This document shows, piece after piece, positions 22,510 to 31,600 of a DNA stretch of 64,000 bases (its first letter is position 1; the number at the start of each line of letters is the position of its first letter). Source of the stretch: Nemertoderma westbladi (lineage: Eukaryota > Xenacoelomorpha > Nemertodermatida > Nemertodermatidae). Made by a program: the position numbers and the translations under genes. The stretch lies in contig JAUCBJ010007107.1 in NCBI GenBank assembly GCA_032718475.1, positions 1 to 64,000 on the forward strand, read 5' to 3'. Under the pieces are notes generated by a model. The model made no database searches and was not told where the DNA came from. It saw nothing but the letters and a program-made list of their open reading frames with translations.

Positions 22510-24149
22510 TGGCGGTGTGCCGGTAGGGCCTTTTGTTGTTCATATGTTCATGCCTTATCACATGACACACCCCTGTTACAATTTACTTGCTGAGCTGTCT
22601 CTAATTTTGTATTAGGATATCGTATTTCTGCAATTTGCTAATTCTGATTAATTTCTTGGAATGATTTGCTATTACGATTACTTTGCTTGTGTTTCTCAAT
22701 AATTCCTTCGATTACTGCAAATTACAATCGAACTATGATTTCTACCTTTGATTGATGGTTCTATGTGATTCTTTTCTGCGCAATAATCCCAAGGGATTCC
22801 TGAGACTGTCAGACTTTGTGATTTGCATGCGCCGCTACGGTAGCTATTAGCATCATGGAGGGCTAAGGTGCCAGTGGGCGGTGGGCGCATCGGGGGGTTG
22901 AGCAACTAGGAGAGAGCGGAGGATTCAAGGCGGGCAACGCTGGCCAGGGTCACCGTTGCGGGCGGGTATCTTGCACTGCGGCACGCAGACCGATCGCCGG
23001 TACAGTATCTAGGGGGCTGATGATCCAGGTTTTGTCTCTATTTAGTATTAGGGGGGCAGGAATTGGGTTAGTTAGGAATCCTAGATGTACCCGGGAGAGG
23101 CCTGCGCGTATTATAACGTTGAGTGTGGAGTACGAGTAGTGAATTGCACAATTGTAAACTGTGATTTCTAACGCTGATTGGTGTGTTATTGAAGTGTGCC
23201 TAAGATTACGAATGCTTAGATAGGCGCTCTTTTCCTTTGATTGATTTCTATTTCTTAGTTACAATAATTAGTTATTGATTAGGTCAAAGTAATACGGCAA
23301 TTTAGGCTATTACTAGCGAAACCTGTTGCGTGATAAATTAGAATTACGTATTCTGGAACTCTTAGTAATTAGTACGCTGTTAAATATTTGTGACTGTAAT
23401 TAATTAGTAAAAAAATTAAGAATTAGTACGCAGCATAGCGGAGAGTAGCTAAGGTAATAATTAGTGTACTGTAAACTATTCACGCTGAGCGGTTATTTGC
23501 ATTAGCGGGCAATCAGCTAGAACGCACTATTCGGTACGCACGATACGCTAGTAATTTTGCTGGCCTAAAGCCAGTCGGGGGCAGTTTTAGACCCGGAGTG
23601 GTACTATCCACGTAGAAACAGATACTGTACCATTTTGATATTTTAAATATTCTCGCATTCACACATTACGTTAGGGAACCTCCAGTATTCGCGATTAGAA
23701 AGACGTAGGTAATAGCGTGCTTTAATAGTGATAGAATTAGGCGTAAGAATACTCTGAGTGCAAGGCCTCTCGCACTCGTCTTAAGTAAGCTTAGGGAGCC
23801 GACTCGGGTTTACTGTTTTGGTTATTCCTGCGTGGCTCATAGATTCGAACAGTTAGCTCTCTATCGAGCAATCGGTAGAGAAAGGAACAAGCGATTTTGC
23901 AGGAGTTGTGTAAATTTAGTAAAATATATTAGCGGACGGCAGATTAGCGCCATCTAACGGTAAGTAGCAGTTTGTATTTAGCAACCCTTACAATTTAGTA
24001 ATATCACGCTCCTGAGCCCCTTTACTTAACAGTAGAGCAGTCTTTGTGTCTTATTGGTTAGACGAGAACTTATTAGGTTGGCAGAAGGATATTAACGGGT
24101 ATTGGTCTGTTCAACAGTTCTGCTGTTAGTATAGAGGTCGCGGTTGTTT

Positions 24150-24500
24150 ATCAGTAATACGCGCTTTGTTTGCTGTAGGCTGTAGCGTACAGTAAATAGA
24201 GTATTCTTAGGCTGTTAATTTAGATCACTGATACTTCGTATCAGTAATACGCGGTTTGTTTTGCTGTACTGCGTACAGTAAATACGAATTAGATTACTGT
24301 ATTAGGTACTGTACTGCGTACGGTGAGACAGAGAGTATTCTTAGGCTGTTAATTTAGATCACTGATACTTCGTATCAGTAATACGCGTTTTGTTTTGCTG
24401 TACTGCGTACTGTAAATACGAATTAGATTACTGTATTAGGTACTGTACTGCGTACGGTGAGACAGAGAGTATTCTTAGGCTGATTAGTAGTATCACAGTA
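24150..24500 (+). repeat. Tandem repeat beginning at the LTR/leader boundary
   Basis: The sequence TATCAGTAATACGCG with its downstream flank occurs three times, at 24149, 24239 and 24373; the last two are 134 bp apart. The first copy straddles the LTR end. CTGATAC-TTC-GTATCAG hairpins separate the copies. This is where minus-strand DNA priming should occur, so the primer site itself may be duplicated. Confidence 0.8.
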
Positions 24501-25616
24501 TTAAGTAATAAGTTGGAGCACGTGATCGTCTGCTGTAGGCTATAGGCTAGCGTACAGTAAGACATTGAGTTTATTCTATTAGGTTGTTAGTTTAGATTAC
24601 TGTATTCACTGGCTGCGTACAATAGTACAGTAGTACATTAGGCTGATTGTTGTTACTGCGTACGGTAGAAGGGACATTTGTTTTGCCGTACCACACACAG
24701 TATCATTAGGCTGTTAGGTTGGTGTACTGTTTTACTTACTGTACTGCATACAGTGAATGTACGGTAGTGCGTTTTTACTAATTGCGAATACAGCAGTTCC
24801 TTAGGCCTTAGGGCAAACAGTAATTAGTAAGTTTTTTGAAAATTTTAGCTAGGTTTGCGAGAATTCAGTTTTCGGTCAAAATTATTTTGTAAAATTCTAG
24901 AGTTTTGTACCGGTATGTTAGGTAACCGCTTAGTTATTTTATACCATCTGGAGATATATGGCAAGACGGAACTTCTGAGTTTGGGGTTCGTGTGGGTCTG
25001 CGGGTTCGGTTTGCAATCAGCGAAGGGCCTGAATCTTTGGACGCGGACGTGGAATCTCACAGCAAACAAGGTTGGTTGTTCTGTTGGCACCAGTGTGTTT
25101 GTGGAAGCAGTAAAAAATTACCGGTTGTTTAACTGCGAAGCTGAACTCAATTTATTAGTTAGGATATTTAGGTTTAGCCGGCCATGGTTTTTTGAATCGC
25201 TCAAGTTAGAGAGAGAGTTAGAGAGAGTCGCAACCCGAAGATGTAGCCACGCGCTAGTGGATACATATAATATTTGAAACTAAAATTACGTTGATTAGAG
25301 CTATATATATAAAATTAGAAATATTCGGGTGGCAAGTATATTTTGAATATTTTGTATTAGATTCAGAGTTATTTTGTGCTATACCGGTATTTAATGCTAT
25401 ATAATAGCTATATAATAATATTTTGTTTAAATATTGTGCTAGTATTTGCTATAACTATATACCCCATTAAATTCACAATATTGCATTGCGAATTTATTTT
25501 GACATTTGGACCAACTGATTATTTGACAAATAATTTGACCGTATTTCGGTTAAATTATAATTATATCTCGAACTTTGCGAGATATTTTTGCCGGAAGGCA
25601 AAATATTATTTAGACT
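24501..25616 (+). other. Leader (5' UTR) of the 19-kb element
   Basis: Rich in GTACTGCGTAC-like palindromic words that continue the tandem repeats upstream. A 140-codon open frame (24855-25277) has no recognised domain and I do not call it a gene. It would, however, be an upstream ORF on the genomic RNA. Confidence 0.5.
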
Positions 25617-28600
25617 ATGAGTGTCTCAGACAAAGAGGCACTAGAGGACAGCTATGAGACGGCGGCTGGACCGCCGACTGACGATAGCGTAAATATTACT
25701 GTTGATGACAATGCCGACTATGACGACGCAGCGAGCGACGCTGACGTAAGTGAACAGGAGGACGAGACAGTGACTAGTGAGGAAGAACAGCAGCCTCATG
25801 TAATAGTATTAGGATCCCCTACCGCTACTGTAAGGAAGGATTGTACAGCAACCCAACCAGAGGTGAGTGATAGGGAGGGTAGTGTAGCAGAAGCGAGAGC
25901 CCGGAGCCCGGTTTCCAGACCTGTGGGTATGGTAAGTGCCGTGGTCCCGACGGCTGTTAGGAGTACCCGTAGTTTCCGAAATAATCCTTCAAGTCCACCA
26001 AGTGTGAGTCAGGTAAGCGAGAGAGAACTTGATATCGCGATAAAGAAGAAACTTCGCGCGCATGCCGGACATATAACTCGGACGGCGGACAAGGTAAGGA
26101 AGATGTTAGCTGACCCAGCGAACATCGGGAGGGTAGAATTAGTAGAGATTAGAAGAGGATATAACTCAGCGTTATTCAAGCAGACGGAGGAGCTTGCAGT
26201 CCTAGCGAAGAAGGCAGTAGAGTCTCAGTCGAGCGACGTAGCAACGAGGATTTACGACAGGGTTTTAGCAGCCTTGTTAGAGCACCGCGAGTTATCGGAG
26301 CGATTCCGGCGAGTTAGGACGGAGAACTGGCTGCTATGGGCATCACAAACGCAGGCGACTCAGGTGAGTGACGCAGAGTTAAGAGACTTAGTGGAGCGGG
26401 AAGAGATCCAAGATAAGGAAGAGCGCCGTTATCAGAGGGAAGTTACTAGCTGGCTGATGCAGAATGGAGTGGTGGTACCAGGCCAGGTGCTACCGACGAC
26501 GGAGAACATTCAACAGAGGACGTTAACTCCACCCGACGATGCATCCAGAGACAGCGGCGATTCCCAGGTTAGTCACGCGCGAGGGAAAGTAATATGTGCT
26601 AGATCCCTTGTTTCTCACAACTCGGCGGAGGAGAGAAGACGCCGACTAGACGAACAGCAGGCGGAAGTTTTGCGTGCACAGGAAGCACGGAAGGAAGCCG
26701 AGCGGGAACGGGAGCGCACACGTAAGTTGGACGCAGAGTTACGAGAGTTGGAAGAGATAAGTAAGCGCGAGCGAGCGGAACGCGAGCAAAGGGAACGTGA
26801 ACTCCAAGCCGAGCGCGAGCGCGAGGAACTCGAATGCGAACAGAGAGAACGCGAACTCCAACTTGAATGCGAACGGGAAGCGAAGAAACGCGAACTCCAA
26901 CTCGAACGCGAACAGGAAGCGAAGAAACGCGAACTCCAAGCCGAACGCAAGCGCAAGAAACTCGATCGTGAACAGAAGGAGCGCGAGCTTCAACTCGAAT
27001 GCGGACGCAAGGAACGCGAACTCGAGATCGAGAAAAGAAGACGCGCATTGTATGAAGAAAAGGCGCGAGTGGAAGAAGAGAGCGCAGCGAGACGAGCGAG
27101 GGAAGAAGAAGAGCGTAAACTGGCGCAGTTGGAAAGTGCGAGATTAAGTTTAGAGAGCGAAGAACGGACTAGGAAGGCGAACGAAATCGCCGAGAAGGGG
27201 ATGCGAATGCTCGAAGAATGTGGGGCGAGTGTGGGGACAGAGTTGCGAGAACTGTTCGCACTGCAGAAGGCCGAACAGGAAGCGAGAACTCCGACTATAC
27301 GCGAGTCAACGACGACCAGAATTCCTATACCCGGTCCAGCTATTACGAGTACACGGATCGTTAAACCGTTCTCTACATATCGCACGCCAGTTGGTATTAG
27401 TGCTTCACCTATCGCCCAGGATCTACGTCATCGGAACGCCGCACCACTGTATACCGAACGTGACAACGGAGAATTTAGAGAAGAAACTCCAACGGGACGA
27501 GTATTTGGCGAACCGAACCCGCGGGTTTGGAATACGCGGACGGAGCGCCGACCCAGTTCGACGGAGAACTTCCGGGTTAAACCGGAAGAGGGATCATATG
27601 AGAGACAGCGGATTACTCAGATAGAGCCGACTATACAACAGAACCCTAGCCAGGAATTTATTACGAGGGATGAGTTAAGTGCTAGTTTAGCGCAAGCTAT
27701 ATCGCCGCACATCCAACCTATAACGGACATGCTTAGCAACCTACGGTTAAAGGAAGCAGCCCAGGTAAGAAGTAATTCTAATCCTAGCAGGCCTGAGTTA
27801 GATAAAGTCCAGCCTAGTCAACGAGTACGCATATCGGAGGAGACTATACCACATAGACCTCAGGTAAGGACGCCTGTCCCGAATATCCATAATCCCAATT
27901 TCGAAAATTCGGCAGAAAGATTTATTGAGGAAGCTTGGGTCAGGGCCTCGGCGCGCAAACCATCGCGAGTGCTAAGGACTGACACCGAGTCAAGCGATGA
28001 AGAGGAAGACATGAGACGTCAGAAGTCCCGAAACTATAAGGAAAGAAGGACGGACGCGGAGCAGGTAAGTTGGAACCACCGGGAAAGGACCAGACTTAAC
28101 AACCCTGCGGAACTAAACCATTTGTTAACCCGGAACGACGCAACCCTTAGGGACATAGGTAAGTTTGCTGCTAGGCAAGGACTGCCGACGCAGCAACCCC
28201 AGAAGTTTATGGGTAACCATAAACATTGGAGGACCTTCAAAACCTATGTCGACGAGCAGCTAACCAACAGCACCTTTACTCCCAACGAAAAGTTCAACTA
28301 TTTGCTTCAGATGCTCCATCGAGAACCTAGAGCCATTGCTGATAACTTCGTCGGCAATGAACGGGCATTCGAATTAGCGATGAAGACGCTTAGCGACATC
28401 TACGGGAATAAAACGAAGATGGCGCAGTCGATAGTAGAAGACTTGGGTAAGGGCGGAAGGATTACAACTCCGTTAGAGCTGTTGAACTTAGCGAACGCTA
28501 TTTCGAACGCATTGGACATCTTGAGGACGGTGAATCTACCTCATCATGGTGATCACGCCGAAGTTTTGAAAAGCGTAATAAGACGTTTAAACATGCGTTA

Positions 28601-31600
28601 CAGACAGAAATGGCGCAAATTAGAGAATAAGTTGGAGGGCCAAGGTAAGGTGTTGACACTTCAGCATATTCATGACATGATAGCCACAGACGCAGTAGCA
28701 GAGATGAAATCAAACTTCTCAGAGGAGAATATGAGGGAGTCTAAACCTGTTACCGGTAAGTCTATGGTAAGTTTTGACGATGACAGGACCACTGTGACAT
28801 TTAACTCAGTAGACAGATATAATTCGAATACCCCAGCCTTTAGATCAGACTCGCGAGTATGGTCAGGTGAGCGGTTAGATAGACCTAGGTTAAAGCAACA
28901 GGAGTTGCCGGATGGATTTGTAGGTTGCCAATACTGTTTACTAAAGGAGGTAAGATCTGACGACCATAAGTTAGATAGTTGCAGACGGTTCAAAGAATTA
29001 AATTCGGAACAGAGAAGAGTTCAAGTGCGGACGTTGGACACCTGTTGGGCTTGTCTTGCGCCAGGTCATGTACGGCGGCAGTGCCCGAACAGCAAGGACG
29101 GATGCATGGAATGCGGCAGACTACATCACAAGTTGCTACATGCGGATTTCCACACCCCAACGGACCGTTACTTACAGCGAAATCCTCAAAGGAAGGGGAG
29201 CAAAGAACCCGTATCGATAAGGAGGAATACGTACACTGGCATCCAGGACGATGGTTACCAACCAGGTTCGTCGGACGAGGATGGCGAGTCGAGCGCGAGA
29301 GAAGTGACCTGCCAAGGTTTCACTGCGGATAGTTCATCGACCAGCGCGCGGACGTATTTATCATCGGCAACGTCGGAAATATTTAGCGTGATTCCGGTGA
29401 AACTCACTGGCGATAAGGGATCGAAGCGAATATATGTGATGTTGGACACTGCGTCCACATTATCTTATATCGACGAGGAAGTGGCGAGAGCCGTTTCTAG
29501 CTTCCAGGACGCCGAGGAGATCCAAATAGAGTTGAAGTCTATGCATGGAGTAGGAGACCTCAAGGGACACAGAATTTCGGTAGAACTTGATTCCCTACTT
29601 CCGAGAGACCAGCATACTCGACAAGAACGGAAAGCTTTGCCATTGGACGGATTTAAGTGTCTAGCTATGAAGGGATTCGGCAGGCAGTTAGGTAAGGTGC
29701 CGCCGATGAGTCCCATAGCACAGGAGTATTTTGACAAGCTCAGGATACCCAGACATCAGGTAGGTTATAGGAATGTTTCTATGTTGATTGGTGCAGAACA
29801 GCTGATCGCACACCAGATATGGGAAACGAGACCAGCTGAGCCGCATGTCAATGGACCACATGCCCATAGGACCATACTAGGTTGGTATACACGAGTACCC
29901 ATGTCTTATGAGTTTACAGGTGGCGACAAGCCAATGGACAGATACGATGAATTACAGCCTATAACTCAACCACCGTTAGTAGAACCACCAGACATAGACG
30001 AGTTTAGGAGAACCTGTATTGACCACTATAGTGACTTTAGCGAGTCGGACGAGGAGTTGATTCCCGATAACGTTAGGTTGTCGGAACCACTTCATAATGA
30101 CCGGACAGATAGTGAACCCGAGGACTACTGTTATCAGACCCGTGGGTCTGGTTCAGCGGCCCACGCTACCTATTTGACTAACGTTTTGACTTATACCGAC
30201 ATAGTGGAGGGTCAAGTGGCTAAATATCGAGACCTAGACATTTTCCAATACAGTGAGGAGGAATTACAGAAGGAATTGATACGCCAGGACCTCGAAACAG
30301 GAGCTAGAACCGTCGAATGGCTGGATAGGGACGCAATGGAACCCGGTGGGTATGATCTAGCCATGTCTACTGATGAGAAACGGTCGCTGGAGATGATGGA
30401 AGATACCATACGTCTACTACCGACTGGACATTTTGAAGTTGGAATGTTGTGGCGTCGACAACCACCTAAGTTGGAGAACAACTACAGCTTAGCCTTGAAA
30501 AGATTGAACGGAGTAAGGGCTCGGTTGTTGAAGAATCCGGACATTAGGGAGAAGTATTGCGCCCAGATCAACAACTATTTCGCCAAGGGATTTGCTGGGA
30601 AGGTAGAGGACCCTGACTTAGTGACAGACCAGACTTATTACCTTCCACACCACTATGTGACTCACCCTGACAAGCCAGACAAAGTCCGAGTAGACAACGA
30701 CTGCGCAGCAGTCTATAGAGGTATGTCCCTAAATTCAGAGTTGATGGATGGTCCCAACCTGAATAACTATTTGATTGGAATACTGTTGCGTTTTAGACAG
30801 CGGCGATTCGCATTTACTTGTGACATCGAGGCGATGTTCCACCAGGTAAGAGCCTGTAAGGCAGACCAGGATAGCCTTCGATTTCTCTGGTTTGAGAATG
30901 AAGACTTATCCGGCCCAGTGGTTACATACCAGATGTACGTAAGGATATTTGGCGCCCGCGATAGTCCAAACGGCACGCTGTTTGTGCTAAAGAAAACGGC
31001 AACAGCCCAGATTGGTAAGTACCCAGTAGAAGTAATCGAGTCCATCTTGAGAAACTTCTATATGGACGACGGATTGGTGTCCAAGGACACAGCGGAACAA
31101 GCCATAGAAGTGGCTCATGGCCTGCAAGAGTGCTTGGCTACAGGGGGATTTCCTCTGACCAAGTTCACTACTAATTCGGAGGCCCTATTAGAATCGTTCC
31201 CGGTAAAAGATCGCGGGAGCGGAGACATAGAATTGGGGGTAGAACCAATCCCCATGGCGCGAGTACTGGGACTCGCTTGGAACCCGAACTCGGATAAGTT
31301 CCAGGTAAGAGTTAGATTTGAGCCCAGTAGCCCAGACAAAGTTTTGACAAAGAGAATTTGCTTATCGACATTAAGTAGACTATTTGACCCGATGAACTTT
31401 ATCAGTCCGGTTATATTACAGGCACGAGCGTGCATGAGGAAAATTTGGTTGTCCGACTTAGAGTGGGACGAACCAATATCTCCTATACATGCAAAGCAGT
31501 GGAGGGAGTGGGAAGCCGAGTTGCATCTATTGAAAAATATAGATGTACCCCGTTCCTACTTTCCGAATCAGCTGGTATTTCCAGCTGATTTAGAACTGCA

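Larger units (their letters stand above)
21951..24153 (+). repeat. 5' LTR of the 19-kb BEL/Pao element
   Basis: Starts TGTTACGG, ends TTTATCA. A short direct repeat (GCAGTATTAGTCCATTAT, several copies) lies at the very start. It contains a TATA box, a compound hairpin and an 18-bp palindrome. If transcription starts about 30 bp after the TATA box, U3 is about 0.6 kb and R+U5 about 1.6 kb, which is long. No TGG-type primer-binding site follows the LTR; the next bases are GTAATACGCG. Confidence 0.94.

Noticed and set aside
22696-22905. Minus-strand ORF repeated in both LTRs of the 19-kb element (also 39579-39773)
   Set aside because: Antisense within the LTR, short, no motif.
24855-25277. 140-codon ORF in the leader of the 19-kb element as a gene
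   Set aside because: No domain, unusual composition, and no second copy to show conservation; noted only as a possible upstream ORF.
26599-27385. Several overlapping minus-strand and shifted-frame ORFs (Ser/Arg- or Asn-rich)
   Set aside because: Shadows of the Arg/Glu coiled-coil block of Gag, whose codon repeats keep other frames open.
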